Below are positions 25,392 through 34,700 of a stretch of 64,000 bases of DNA, in pieces. Origin of the DNA: Candidatus Berkiella cookevillensis (GTDB lineage: Bacteria > Pseudomonadota > Gammaproteobacteria > Berkiellales > Berkiellaceae). The translations under genes and the position numbers were made by a program. The notes beneath the pieces are model-generated. The model was not told where the DNA came from and did not search any database. It saw only the letters and a list, made by a program, of their open reading frames with translations. Numbering within the stretch: the stretch's first letter is position 1; every line of letters begins with the position of its first letter. Location of the stretch: assembly GCF_001431315.2 (NCBI RefSeq), contig NZ_LKHV02000001.1, positions 2,604,001 through 2,668,000 on the forward strand, read 5' to 3'.

Positions 25392-25821
25392 TATCAGAAT
25401 CACCATAATCTTGCGTAATCAAGCCAACCCCATTTGCTCCCGCGCGTTGCACTAACACCATCGCCGAAACCACTTTGCCATAGTTCACAACTTGATCACC
25501 TTTTACTAATACCTTGCGATGTGGATTTCTTTTCAACTCAGCCGCAATTCTTAAAGTTAAAGCATTATTATCGATAGTGTGTGTTGGGTTATCTGCAATA
25601 TTCAGATAGTAATTACCCATTTTATCAACACTCACAATGATGGGTTCTAAATCTTGCGGCGGCAAAGCCTCTGCAGAAGCTTGTGGCAAATCAACTGAAA
25701 CCCCTTGCTGCAACAAAGGTGCCGTCACCATAAAGATCACGAGCAATACCAGCATTAGATCGATATAAGGCACAATATTGATTTCAGCCGTTACGTGATT
25801 ATTTGCACGTTTTTTGCGCAT
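25375..25821 (-). CDS. tolR: Tol-Pal system protein TolR
   Basis: TolR is an ExbD-like proton channel component. The 148-residue protein has the single transmembrane helix IVPYIDLMLVLLVIFMVTAP with the conserved channel Asp. The periplasmic domain keeps the VSVDLPQASA and HRKVLVKGDQVVNYGKVVSAM patterns. It sits 11 bases after tolQ and overlaps tolA. Confidence 0.96.
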   Translation of the reverse strand: MRKKRANNHVTAEINIVPYIDLMLVLLVIFMVTAPLLQQGVSVDLPQASAEALPPQDLEPIIVSVDKMGNYYLNIADNPTHTIDNNALTLRIAAELKRNPHRKVLVKGDQVVNYGKVVSAMVLVQRAGANGVGLITQDYGDSDNVAQK

Positions 25822-25832
25822 GTAGACAGCTC

Positions 25833-26552
25833 CTATCTTAAAATAGCCGTTTCAGTCTCTGCTTTGCTATCGCTTGAATCTGTAGCATAAAGCTTACGAT
25901 GCAGTACATTTGAAAATTCATCGGCTAAATTATCATAACGTCGCATCAAATCTTGTACACGAAAACTGAGGCGGTTATAGGCATAGACCGCAGGAATGGC
26001 TGCAAATAAGCCTAAAGCCGTTGCGACCAGCGCTTCAGAAATACCAGGCGCAACCATTGCAAGCGTTGCTTGCTGAACATTGCCGAGTGCTCTAAACGCT
26101 GTCATTACACCCCATACGGTTCCAAATAAACCAACGTATACGCTAATGGAACCAACGGAAGAGAGAAAGGATAAATGCGCTTCTAATTGCTGCTCTTCTT
26201 TAGACAATTCAACACGCAATACTCTGTCTGTACCATCCATAATGGCTTGTGGTAATGCATCTTGATTGTACAATTTAAGAAATTCTCTTAAACCTGATTT
26301 GAAGATTTGCTCAATACCCGTCACAGCGTGACGTTTAGAGGCTAAATAATTATAAAGTTGATTGAGATCGTAATTGCCTTGAAAACGCTCTTCAAAGTCA
26401 TTTAACCATTTTCTTGCTTTAAGCAAAGCTGAACCACGTTGAAAAATAATGGTCCAAGATAAAATAGAAATGATTAATAAAATAACCATCACAAATTGAA
26501 CCAAGAGGCTCGCATCTGTAAATAAAGTAACCAAAGATAAGTCAGCTTTCAC
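25833..26552 (-). CDS. tolQ: Tol-Pal system protein TolQ
   Basis: TolQ is the ExbB/MotA-like stator of the Tol motor. The 239-residue protein has three transmembrane helices; the first near residue 20 (VMVILLIISILSWTIIFQRG), the last two around LSSVGSISVYVGLFGTVWG and VAPGISEALVATALGLFAAIPAV, which carries the conserved pore Thr. It overlaps ybgC by four bases. Confidence 0.96.
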   Translation of the reverse strand: MKADLSLVTLFTDASLLVQFVMVILLIISILSWTIIFQRGSALLKARKWLNDFEERFQGNYDLNQLYNYLASKRHAVTGIEQIFKSGLREFLKLYNQDALPQAIMDGTDRVLRVELSKEEQQLEAHLSFLSSVGSISVYVGLFGTVWGVMTAFRALGNVQQATLAMVAPGISEALVATALGLFAAIPAVYAYNRLSFRVQDLMRRYDNLADEFSNVLHRKLYATDSSDSKAETETAILR

Positions 26553-26977
26553 TCTTTAATCTCCCCTAAAATACGCTCAGGTATTGCACAAGGTTTATAC
26601 TGTAAATCTGTACACACAATAACGACGTCGCCTGAACAGACCAATGTCTCAGGGCGCGCTACATCAATAAAAATATTTTGCTTAAAATGCATGCTTGCTC
26701 GACCAAACTTAGTAATTTTTGTTGCTACCGTCAAGGATTGCTCCAATCTGGCGGGTCTTTCGTAAGAAATACTCGCAGCACGTACCAAAAACTGTACCTT
26801 ATCTTGAGCAATGATATCGCTTAGTCTAATGCCTTTTTGCTGTAGAAAAATAGTTCTGGCACGCTCCATAAATTTTAAATAGTTTGCGTGATATACAACA
26901 CCCGCTGCATCTGTATCTTCATAAAAAACAGTGACGGGGTAATAAAATGTGGGCTGCATTGCGTCTATCATCTTCAA
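26549..26977 (-). CDS. ybgC: Acyl-CoA thioesterase YbgC (hotdog fold)
   Basis: The 142-residue hotdog-fold protein has the 4-hydroxybenzoyl-CoA thioesterase signature [23 protein letters not shown] split over its N-terminus, with the catalytic Asp in DTDAAG. YbgC hydrolyses acyl-CoA or acyl-ACP and is almost always encoded at the head of the tolQRAB-pal operon, as here. It overlaps both ruvB upstream and tolQ downstream by four bases. Confidence 0.94.
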   Translation of the reverse strand: MKMIDAMQPTFYYPVTVFYEDTDAAGVVYHANYLKFMERARTIFLQQKGIRLSDIIAQDKVQFLVRAASISYERPARLEQSLTVATKITKFGRASMHFKQNIFIDVARPETLVCSGDVVIVCTDLQYKPCAIPERILGEIKE

Positions 26978-28008
26978 AGATCTTTTTTAGGCGTCAAGCC
27001 AAAATGCAAATAAGTTTTTTCAGTTACTTTTCTGCCTCTTGGGGTGCGAATCAAGTAACCTTGCTGAATTAAATACGGCTCAATCACATCTTCGATGGTA
27101 TCTCTGACTTCTCCAATGGCAGCAGATAAACTATCTAAGCCAACCGGCCCTCCATCGAACTGTTCAATTGCGCAGCGCAGTAATTTTCGGTCTAGTATAT
27201 CAAAACCAAGACCATCTACCTCTAATAAATTTAAAGCCAACTTTGCAACCGCCTCTGTAATGCTACCTTGCGCCTCTACCTCAGCTACGTCACGTACACG
27301 TCGCAATAATCGGTTTGCAATTCGAGGTGTTCCACGCGCACGCTTTGCAATTTCTTGTGCGCCTTTTAGATCAATGGGAATTTTGAACACATCCGCGCTT
27401 CTTTGCACAATGGTGGTTAATTCTGCATCACTGTAAAAATCTAATCGCAGCACAATACCAAACCTATCTCGCAAAGGTGAGGTTAACATGCCTGCACGTG
27501 TTGTCGCGCCAATCAATGTAAAGGGTGGCAAATCCAGCTTAATGGAACGTGCAGCCGGCCCTTCACCGATCATAATATCAATTTGCCTATCTTCCATTGC
27601 GGGATACAAAATTTCTTCGACATGAGGGCTCAGCCGATGAATCTCATCGATAAAAAGTACATCCTTAGGCTGTAAATTTGTGAGTAAGGCAGCCAGATCG
27701 CCTGCTTTTGCAATGACTGGGCCTGACGTATGCCTGATGTTAACCCCTAATTCATTTGCAACAATACTGGCTAAGGTTGTCTTGCCTAAGCCAGGAGGAC
27801 CAAATACCAACATATGATCCAAAGCGTCTTGACGCATCTTAGCTGCTTCACTAAAAATCTGTAACTGCTCACAGGCTTTCTCTTGTCCAATATACTCAGA
27901 CAAGTACCTAGGTCTTAATTGTTTCTCGTTTTGTTGATCAGGATAGCTTAAATTGGGATCAACTGTTCGTATTTCTACGTCATCTTCTATGAAAGCTTGT
28001 TTGCTCAT
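26974..28008 (-). CDS. ruvB: Holliday junction DNA helicase RuvB
   Basis: RuvB is the AAA+ motor that drives branch migration with RuvA. The 344-residue product has the Walker [15 protein letters not shown], Walker [12 protein letters not shown], sensor 1 [10 protein letters not shown], arginine finger PLRDRFGI, and the C-terminal winged helix [13 protein letters not shown]. It overlaps ruvA and ybgC by four bases each. Confidence 0.97.
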   Translation of the reverse strand: MSKQAFIEDDVEIRTVDPNLSYPDQQNEKQLRPRYLSEYIGQEKACEQLQIFSEAAKMRQDALDHMLVFGPPGLGKTTLASIVANELGVNIRHTSGPVIAKAGDLAALLTNLQPKDVLFIDEIHRLSPHVEEILYPAMEDRQIDIMIGEGPAARSIKLDLPPFTLIGATTRAGMLTSPLRDRFGIVLRLDFYSDAELTTIVQRSADVFKIPIDLKGAQEIAKRARGTPRIANRLLRRVRDVAEVEAQGSITEAVAKLALNLLEVDGLGFDILDRKLLRCAIEQFDGGPVGLDSLSAAIGEVRDTIEDVIEPYLIQQGYLIRTPRGRKVTEKTYLHFGLTPKKDL

Positions 28009-28604
28009 GCTCTGGCAAGTCCTTGTAAGGCAACTTTGATCATATCTTCACAGGCCAGTGATTTATCTTTTATCTTATTGACCGCACTTTCGGCATCTTT
28101 GTTTTTATAACCCAATGCAACCAATGCTTGTATTGCCTGATGTATGGGAGACACAAGTTCATCACCACTGTTAGAGGATAGTAGATCACTACCGTATTGC
28201 CATTTATTTTTCTTGTCTTGCAACTCAACAATAATACGCTGTGCTGTTTTGGGGCCAATACCAGGAATTTTCTGCAAATTATCAATATCTGCTCGACTAA
28301 TGGTAGCCTTCAAATCTTGGGTGGTCATGCCTGAAAGCAAAGCCAAAGCTGCTTTTGCACCGATCCCATTTATTTTAATAAAATCTTGAAAAAGCCTGCA
28401 TTCCTCTTTCGTCAAAAAACCATATAAAGACTGTGCATCTTCTCGAACAATAAAATGGGTATGCAAAATAATTTCTTGCTCCGTCATGGGCAAATAATAG
28501 AAAGTACTCATCGGCACTTGTAATTGATAGCCAACCCCCATCACATCAACCAAGATCCACGGTGGCGCTTTTTCAATCAACAAACCTCTTATTCTTCCAA
28601 TCAT
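28005..28604 (-). CDS. ruvA: Holliday junction DNA helicase subunit RuvA
   Basis: RuvA binds four-way junctions as a tetramer and loads RuvB. The 199-residue protein has an N-terminal OB fold ([20 protein letters not shown]), two helix-hairpin-helix motifs ([18 protein letters not shown]-like and [19 protein letters not shown]), and the C-terminal RuvB-binding three-helix domain ([19 protein letters not shown]). The start at 28604 overlaps ruvC by four bases; a longer frame to 28640 would lie wholly inside ruvC. Confidence 0.96.
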   Translation of the reverse strand: MIGRIRGLLIEKAPPWILVDVMGVGYQLQVPMSTFYYLPMTEQEIILHTHFIVREDAQSLYGFLTKEECRLFQDFIKINGIGAKAALALLSGMTTQDLKATISRADIDNLQKIPGIGPKTAQRIIVELQDKKNKWQYGSDLLSSNSGDELVSPIHQAIQALVALGYKNKDAESAVNKIKDKSLACEDMIKVALQGLARA

Positions 28605-29095
28605 GGTATCCCCCAGGGTTGGTGACTGTGTAAATGGCAAATAGCGATAGCTAAGGCATCTGCTTCATCTGCTTGTGGATTCTCCGTTAAACGTAACAGA
28701 AATTTCACCATGTGTTGCACTTGCGCTTTCATACCATTGCCTGAACCCACCACCGCCTGCTTAATTTGCTTAGGCGCATATTCATAAATAGGTAATTGAT
28801 GAGCCACAGCCGCTGCAATCGCAACCCCTCTGGCTTGACCTAATTTCAAAGCACTCTGTGCATTTTTGTGCACAAACACTCTTTCAATCGCAATTTCAGT
28901 CGGTTTAAATTCAGTAATAAAATGATGAACGGAAAAATAAAGCTGACTTAAGCGCTCTCCCATTTCTTCTTGCTTGAGCGACCAATGCCCACTGGTAATC
29001 CAGGTAGGCGCTTTTGTCCTGTCAACGGATGACACCAACCCGAAGCCCGTGATACGCGATCCTGGGTCTATGCCAAGTATTCTTTTAGCTTGCAA
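28601..29095 (-). CDS. ruvC: Crossover junction endodeoxyribonuclease RuvC
   Basis: RuvC resolves Holliday junctions. The 164-residue RNase H-fold nuclease has the acidic catalytic residues in ILGIDPGSRITGFG, IAIERVFVH and QADEADALAIAICH. It is first in the ruvCAB-ybgC-tol block. A palindromic element separates it from yebC upstream. Confidence 0.96.
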   Translation of the reverse strand: MQAKRILGIDPGSRITGFGLVSSVDRTKAPTWITSGHWSLKQEEMGERLSQLYFSVHHFITEFKPTEIAIERVFVHKNAQSALKLGQARGVAIAAAVAHQLPIYEYAPKQIKQAVVGSGNGMKAQVQHMVKFLLRLTENPQADEADALAIAICHLHSHQPWGIP

Positions 29096-29107
29096 AAAAG
29101 CTCCTTA

Positions 29108-29234
29108 TATAGTCACAGCACATGAGTTTTCGAGGGTGTTGTCTGCGCGCTCTCGCAATCCTCATGTACTTTTATGTACATTCCGGTTGCTCGAGGCTTG
29201 ACGCCTACCCGAAAATTCATGTGCGAAGACTATA
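29108..29234 (-). repeat. Full single palindromic element (locus B) between yebC and ruvC
   Basis: The element is 127 bases with TATAGTC at 29108-29114 and GACTATA at 29228-29234. Outer arms GCACATGAGTTTTCGAGGGT and ACCCGAAAATTCATGTGC pair with few mismatches. The core, on the minus strand, reads GAGCAACCGGAATGTAC, ATAAAA, GTACATGAGGATTGCGA, preceded by GGCGTCAAG and followed by AGACAACA. The right TATA overlaps the yebC stop codon TAG (29230-29232). The ends and core align along their whole length with the element at 43094-43221. Confidence 0.85.
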
Positions 29235-29976
29235 ATTGCTTACCAATTGCTTCCGATATTTCTGCGTTTGAATAGACATCTTGCACATCATCTAAATCTT
29301 CTAACATGTCTATCATTTTCATAAAGGTTTGCGCATCTTCTAAATCATCCAATGCAACAGTAACCATTGGCACCATATTGATTTCAGAGTCTTCAGGTTT
29401 CAAGCCTTTTGCTATCATCTGATCAACAACAACATTTAAACTTTCAGGCGCAGTATTAATAATAAAACTACCATCTTCTTGACGCACCACATCTTCTGCA
29501 CCGGCGTCAATGGCAACTTCCATCAAGGTATCTTCATCCATTTTAGAACTAAAATAGATTTGCCCATATTTATTAAAATTAAAGGCAACGGATCCAGTCG
29601 TGCCTAAATTACCACCCATCTTTGTAAAGGCATGGCGCACATCTGATACCGTACGATTACGATTATCGGTCAAGCAATCAACAATCACAGCAACACCATT
29701 AGGACCATATCCTTCATAGCGAATTTCTTCTAAATTTTGATCATCTCCCCCACCAACACCGCGCTTAATCGCACGATCAATGGTATCTCGAGTCATATTT
29801 TGACCCAGCGCTTTATCAATAGCGGTTCTTAATCGAGGATTTGATGCAGCATCACCTCCTCCTATTTTTGCGGAGACAGTGATTTCACGAATCAACTTAG
29901 TAAAAATCTTACCTCGCTTAGCATCTTGAGCACTTTTCCTATGCTTGATGTTAGCCCACTTACTATGACCTGCCAT
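29230..29976 (-). CDS. yebC: YebC/PmpR family translation or transcription factor
   Basis: The 248-residue product has the invariant start [25 protein letters not shown], seen here as [14 protein letters not shown] then [12 protein letters not shown], and [34 protein letters not shown] and [18 protein letters not shown]. YebC proteins were described as DNA-binding regulators and, more recently, as ribosome factors at proline stretches. The stop codon falls within the terminal TATA of the palindromic element. It sits between nudB and ruvC, the usual order. Confidence 0.95.
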   Translation of the reverse strand: MAGHSKWANIKHRKSAQDAKRGKIFTKLIREITVSAKIGGGDAASNPRLRTAIDKALGQNMTRDTIDRAIKRGVGGGDDQNLEEIRYEGYGPNGVAVIVDCLTDNRNRTVSDVRHAFTKMGGNLGTTGSVAFNFNKYGQIYFSSKMDEDTLMEVAIDAGAEDVVRQEDGSFIINTAPESLNVVVDQMIAKGLKPEDSEINMVPMVTVALDDLEDAQTFMKMIDMLEDLDDVQDVYSNAEISEAIGKQL

Positions 29977-30007
29977 TACCTACCTCTTGTAATCGATTTA
30001 CCTTTAA

Positions 30008-30460
30008 TTATTTAACGAAATTTTTAATTGCAGATTGGTTAGAGGGTGAGGCCATTATTCTAATCGCCTCCTCCTTTGGCAACCAACAATATTTTGTATG
30101 TTCATGGCTTATACAAATGTGCTGAGGTGTCCTCATCACAAAACAAAATACATGTTCCAAGTTAGTCGTTACACCTGGTGCATAACGATGTAACCACTGC
30201 GGATAAATTGCAAAATAGGCTGAATGCTGACAATCGACCAAGGTGCCATCTGCTTCGCACAAGCCTGTTTCCTCATATAGCTCCCGTAGTGCCGCTTCCT
30301 GTGGCCGTTCTCCCTCCAGTAAACTCCCTGTCACCGATTGCCAAAAGTCCGGGTAATCTGTTCGCAAAAGGCATAACACCTCTTGCGTCACAGAATAGAC
30401 AACCACTAACACAGATTCAGGTCGTTTGACTTCAGAATGTGCTGATAGCTTATTTTCCAG
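30008..30460 (-). CDS. nudB: Dihydroneopterin triphosphate diphosphatase NudB, probable CTG start
   Basis: NudB removes pyrophosphate from dihydroneopterin triphosphate in folate synthesis. The Nudix box is [22 protein letters not shown], and other NudB residues are [11 protein letters not shown] and [13 protein letters not shown]. Homology to E. coli NudB extends upstream of the first GTG (30412) into [13 protein letters not shown], matching KVYKRPVSILVVIY. No ATG, GTG or TTG lies upstream before a stop; the only candidate is CTG at 30460, 6 bases after AGAGG, overlapping aspS by 11 bases. With that start the product has 150 residues, the family length. GTG at 30412 would delete the first strand. 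Confidence 0.85.
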   Translation of the reverse strand: MENKLSAHSEVKRPESVLVVVYSVTQEVLCLLRTDYPDFWQSVTGSLLEGERPQEAALRELYEETGLCEADGTLVDCQHSAYFAIYPQWLHRYAPGVTTNLEHVFCFVMRTPQHICISHEHTKYCWLPKEEAIRIMASPSNQSAIKNFVK

Positions 30461-32231
30461 GACTAACCTCTGCTATTTTGACACCCAATTCTTTTAATTG
30501 CTGCGGATCAACTGTGCTGGGTGCATTGGTCATCATACAACTTGCGGTTTGAGTCTTTGGAAATGCAATCACATCTCGAATAGAGGTTGAGTTTGTCATT
30601 AGCATTACCAATCTATCTACCCCAAAGGCTAAACCACCATGTGGAGGGCAACCATATTCCAAGGCTTCCAATAAGAAACCAAATTTTTCTTTGGCTTGCT
30701 CTGGATTAATGCCCAAAATATCAAAAATACACTGCTGCATTTGAGGGTTATTGATACGAACAGACCCGCCTCCCACTTCCATGCCATTTAAAACCATATC
30801 ATAGGCGCGGGAATACAGTTTCTCTGGATTTGCTTTGATCTCTTCTGGATCGTTGGTATTGGGTGCTGTAAAAGGATGATGTTGTGCTTCAAAGCGTTTC
30901 TCTTTTGGATTGTATGCAAACATGGGAAAGTCAACGACCCATAATGGCTGCCATGCCGCATTCACCAAGTTTAGATCCAAACCTATCTTCACACGCAACG
31001 ATCCCATGGACTCAGAAACAATCGCACTATCACCTGCCCCAAAGAATAACATATCGCCATCTTGTGCATTTATTTGTTTCAGCAAAGCATTCACAATGGT
31101 ATCGCCCAAGAATTTAACAATCGGAGATTGGCAGCCTTGTGCACCCTGAGAAACATCGTTTACCTTGATATAGGCTAAACCTTTCGCGCCATAGATGCTG
31201 ACATAATTTGTGTAATCGTCTATTTCTTTACGAGACAATTTGCCACCTTGTGGCACTTTCAAAACAACAACACGCCCCTTAGGATCATTGGCTGCTTGAC
31301 TAAACACTTTGAAATCAGAGGTTTTAACCAAATCAGCAATGTCCACAAGTTCTAGGGGAATGCGTAAATCTGGTTTATCCAGCCCAAAACGACGCATCGC
31401 CTCATCATAGGGCATTTTGATAAAAGGGGTTGGTAGCTCAACATTTAACAGAGTCTTAAATAAACCAGAGATCATTTCTTCCATGATCGCCATGATTTCA
31501 AACTCATCTAAAAATGAGGTTTCAATATCAAGCTGTGTGAATTCCGGTTGTCTATCCGCTCTTAAATCCTCATCCCTAAAACAGCGCACAATCTGATAAT
31601 ATCTATCAAAACCCGCCATCATAAGGATCTGCTTAAATAACTGTGGCGATTGCGGTAAGGCAAAGAAATTTCCAGGGAAGGTGCGAGAAGGCACTAAATA
31701 GTCTCTTGCCCCTTCGGGTGTCGCTTTGGTTAAGAAGGGTGTTTCTATGTCCAAAAAGCCGTTTGAATCCAAGAAATTTCTAAAATACTGTGATACTTTG
31801 GCGCGCAGATGGATCTTTTTCGCCATCTCTGGGCGCCTTAAATCCAAATAGCGATATTTTAAACGTGCCTCTTCTCCAACCTCGTGGTAATTATCCAACA
31901 TGAAAGGCGGCGTTTTAGACGCATTTAAAATTTCAAGCGAATCAACCACAACCTCAATTTTACCCGTTGCCAAATCTTGATTTTGGGTACCTTCAGGGCG
32001 AGACTTTACAACCCCTTCAATTTTAAGTACAAATTCATTTCTAATTTTTTCAGCAATAGTAAATGCTTGTTTATTATCAGGATTGATAACAACCTGTACC
32101 AGCCCTTCCCTATCTCTTAAGTCAATGAATACCACGCCACCATGATCACGACGCCGATGCGCCCAACCATAGAGCGTTACCTTTTTATCCAGAAACTTTT
32201 CTGTAATGTTGCCACAATAATCCGTGCGCAT
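30450..32231 (-). CDS. aspS: Aspartyl-tRNA synthetase
   Basis: AspS charges tRNA-Asp. The 593-residue length is that of the bacterial type, with N-terminal OB anticodon domain ([26 protein letters not shown]), class II motif 2 ([18 protein letters not shown]), a GAD insertion domain and motif 3 ([14 protein letters not shown]). It lies 54 bases after an FmdB-type gene and overlaps nudB, a common gammaproteobacterial order. Confidence 0.97.
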   Translation of the reverse strand: MRTDYCGNITEKFLDKKVTLYGWAHRRRDHGGVVFIDLRDREGLVQVVINPDNKQAFTIAEKIRNEFVLKIEGVVKSRPEGTQNQDLATGKIEVVVDSLEILNASKTPPFMLDNYHEVGEEARLKYRYLDLRRPEMAKKIHLRAKVSQYFRNFLDSNGFLDIETPFLTKATPEGARDYLVPSRTFPGNFFALPQSPQLFKQILMMAGFDRYYQIVRCFRDEDLRADRQPEFTQLDIETSFLDEFEIMAIMEEMISGLFKTLLNVELPTPFIKMPYDEAMRRFGLDKPDLRIPLELVDIADLVKTSDFKVFSQAANDPKGRVVVLKVPQGGKLSRKEIDDYTNYVSIYGAKGLAYIKVNDVSQGAQGCQSPIVKFLGDTIVNALLKQINAQDGDMLFFGAGDSAIVSESMGSLRVKIGLDLNLVNAAWQPLWVVDFPMFAYNPKEKRFEAQHHPFTAPNTNDPEEIKANPEKLYSRAYDMVLNGMEVGGGSVRINNPQMQQCIFDILGINPEQAKEKFGFLLEALEYGCPPHGGLAFGVDRLVMLMTNSTSIRDVIAFPKTQTASCMMTNAPSTVDPQQLKELGVKIAEVSPGK

Positions 32232-32285
32232 AGAATTGGCCTTATATTTAGTTGGATTTGTTTTGCTTAGCCAGACAGAATGACG

Positions 32286-32525
32286 CTACTTGGAAGCGGC
32301 TGCAGGCTCATCCTTTGTCAGAACATTTCTTTGTTTTTCTTTAGGTTTCTCGTCTGTTTCATAATAACCCTGACCACTAAAGCGCACTTTAGGGGCAGAA
32401 ACCAGCCGAGCCAAGGTATTCTGACCACAGCCTTGGGGACAAGCCTGATCTATGGTTTCATTCATTCCATGCAAGATTTCAGTCTCATGGTGACAAACAG
32501 AGCATCGATATTCGTAAATGGGCAT
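32286..32525 (-). CDS. FmdB-family zinc ribbon protein
   Basis: The 79-residue protein has MPIYEYRCSVCHHETEI and ACPQGCG, giving two Cys pairs that should bind zinc, followed by LVSAPKVRFSGQGYYETD, the typical FmdB end. Function is unknown in the family. It is encoded upstream of aspS, as in many gammaproteobacteria. Confidence 0.88.
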   Translation of the reverse strand: MPIYEYRCSVCHHETEILHGMNETIDQACPQGCGQNTLARLVSAPKVRFSGQGYYETDEKPKEKQRNVLTKDEPAAASK

Positions 32526-32720
32526 CTCAAAAACCTCTTCAACCTTTTTTGCTGGGAAAATTATAACATGTTTATCTTTTACATAAAGATAAGTGACAAA
32601 CTCCTTGATGAGAAACTATCGATCAAATTAAATGTGTAAATACAAAGATTAATGGCTAAAACTTACATATAATGATGTTTCAAGTAGAAAATAAGTTTGA
32701 ATAATTACTTTTGGAAGAAA

Positions 32721-33017
32721 ATGCTAGTTCGTATACTCATGTTTTTCTTAATTCTATGGTTATTTGCGGTAGGCGCAATTTGGTTTGCTATCCGACAAAT
32801 TAAAAGCTGGTTTAGCGGTACACGCGCTGGAACACAACGATCTTCGGGGGCTAACCACTCAAACACGCAGCATAACCAAAGTGGCAACCAAGCCAAACAA
32901 CAAAAACCACTGGCTGCACAACTGGTTAAATGTGCAAAATGCGAGAGCTATATACCTGTTGAGCAAGCCATATTGGAAAATAATTGTTACTATTGTGATC
33001 CACCTTGTGATAATTAA
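32721..33017 (+). CDS. PP0621-type small membrane protein with zinc ribbon
   Basis: The 98-residue product has one N-terminal transmembrane helix (VRILMFFLILWLFAVGAIWF), a Gln/Asn/Ser-rich linker and a C-terminal four-Cys ribbon (CAKCESYIPVEQA and CYYCDPPC). This is the arrangement of the PP0621 family often found just upstream of pilS. The start at 32721 follows GGAAG; the upstream Met lacks such a site. Confidence 0.75.
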   Translation: MLVRILMFFLILWLFAVGAIWFAIRQIKSWFSGTRAGTQRSSGANHSNTQHNQSGNQAKQQKPLAAQLVKCAKCESYIPVEQAILENNCYYCDPPCDN

Positions 33018-33055
33018 TATACCCAAAACAGATGGGAAGGGTCATTAGGATTTTT

Positions 33056-34675
33056 ATGTTGCCACTTAAGGACATCGCGGCACACTCTGACACAGTAAAC
33101 CCAAGCAAAGAGCTTTGGAAGACCTTACAACTTTATTCTATTTATCGATTTATTTTGTCGGCGACCTGCCTCGTCATCGCCTATCAAAACAAACTCATAC
33201 CCGTCTTTGGACAATTTTCAGAAGGTCATCCCACGCTCTTTTTGCAAACCAGTGCTGCTTATCTGCTCTTTGCGATCTTTAACCTACTCATCAGTTTAAT
33301 TCAAAAACCCAACTACTCTATACAAGCCAACTTAGGAATCTTCTTAGAAATCGCTTTTCTCATTATTATCATGCATGCCTGCGGTGGCGTGTTATCCGGC
33401 ATGGGGCTGCTCTTCATTATTCTCGCTGCAGCACATAGTATTCTTTATCCGGGTAAATTATCTTTTCTAAGCGCTGCGCTTATTAGTATTAGCCTCTTGT
33501 TGGAATATTTTTATGCCAATACTGATGGCTATAATCTGTTAAATTCTTCCAATCAAGTCGGATTATTAGGTCTCATTGTTTTTGCAACCTCTCTTTTAAC
33601 AAATTTTTTATCGCTAAAAGCACGAAAAAATCAGGCTATTATTCTACAACAAGCAAAGCAATTAGCCTCTTCTTTTCAATTGAACTCTTTTATTGTCGAC
33701 TTGATGCAACAAGGCGTTATTGTCCTTGATAATGATCAGAATATTCGGATCATTAATTTATCTGCCCAAAAACTTCTGGGTATTCCAATGAGCCAAAAAA
33801 TTCAACGCTTATCTGAGCTACCCAGTAGTTTTCAACACTGTGTACTCGCTTGGTTAATGAAACAAAAAAATCTTTCCCCCATACAAATAACCCCCATGCA
33901 CCCTAAAGTACGATTAGATTTTCAATCGATTGATCCTAACAATACTCCGGGATTGATTATTTTTATTTATGATTTTCAAGCCGAAACCCGCAAAGCTCAA
34001 GATCTTAAACTCAGCTCTTTAGGACATTTAACGGCTAATATTGCGCATGAGCTTAGAAATCCGCTAGGCGCAGCAAGTCATGCGGCTCAAATTCTTATGG
34101 AATCCGAAGATCTCAATCAAGAAAATGCAAATCTTGCGGGCATGATTCAACAAAACTGCGAACGTATGAATCAAGTGATTAAAAATGTGCTCTCTATCTC
34201 AGGTCAAAAATCAAATATCAAAGTACTTGAATTGAACAGCTGGATTAAAGAAAACATTCATCATTTGAAATTTACACAATATCCAAATGCACAAATCATC
34301 TTTTCTCCCAGCGAAGAAGATCTCTGGGTAGGTGTTGATCCCAGTCAACTGATGCAGATTATCGTCAATCTGTGTGAAAATGGTTTACGCTATAGCGAAA
34401 AGAAAATTGGCAAGCCGACGGTAAGCTTACATACTCAATCAGGGATCCATCCTCATGGTGTCTACTTGGATATCATCGATCAAGGAGATGGCATACCCGA
34501 AGAGAATAGGGATTTTGTATTTGAACCTTTCTTTACAACCGAAAAAACAGGCACAGGTTTAGGTTTGTATTTAGCAAGAGAATTAAGTCAAATTAATGGC
34601 GCGCACATTGACTATTGTCAAAGCGCATTAGGCTCTCAATTTCGCATTATTTTTCCACATGAAATAAATATTTAA
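33056..34675 (+). CDS. pilS: Two-component sensor histidine kinase PilS
   Basis: PilS senses pilin in the membrane and phosphorylates PilR. The 539-residue protein has about six transmembrane helices in its first 190 residues, a PAS domain around IVDLMQQGVIVLDNDQNIRIINLSAQKLLGIP, the HisKA box LGHLTANIAHELRNPLGAA with the phosphorylated His, and the ATPase N box VNLCENGLRYS and G boxes DQGDGIPEE, TGTGLGLYLARE. The start at 33056 follows AGGA. It is 25 bases before pilR. Confidence 0.94.
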   Translation: MLPLKDIAAHSDTVNPSKELWKTLQLYSIYRFILSATCLVIAYQNKLIPVFGQFSEGHPTLFLQTSAAYLLFAIFNLLISLIQKPNYSIQANLGIFLEIAFLIIIMHACGGVLSGMGLLFIILAAAHSILYPGKLSFLSAALISISLLLEYFYANTDGYNLLNSSNQVGLLGLIVFATSLLTNFLSLKARKNQAIILQQAKQLASSFQLNSFIVDLMQQGVIVLDNDQNIRIINLSAQKLLGIPMSQKIQRLSELPSSFQHCVLAWLMKQKNLSPIQITPMHPKVRLDFQSIDPNNTPGLIIFIYDFQAETRKAQDLKLSSLGHLTANIAHELRNPLGAASHAAQILMESEDLNQENANLAGMIQQNCERMNQVIKNVLSISGQKSNIKVLELNSWIKENIHHLKFTQYPNAQIIFSPSEEDLWVGVDPSQLMQIIVNLCENGLRYSEKKIGKPTVSLHTQSGIHPHGVYLDIIDQGDGIPEENRDFVFEPFFTTEKTGTGLGLYLARELSQINGAHIDYCQSALGSQFRIIFPHEINI

Positions 34676-34700
34676 AGGTAGCTTATACACTAAGGTGCAT

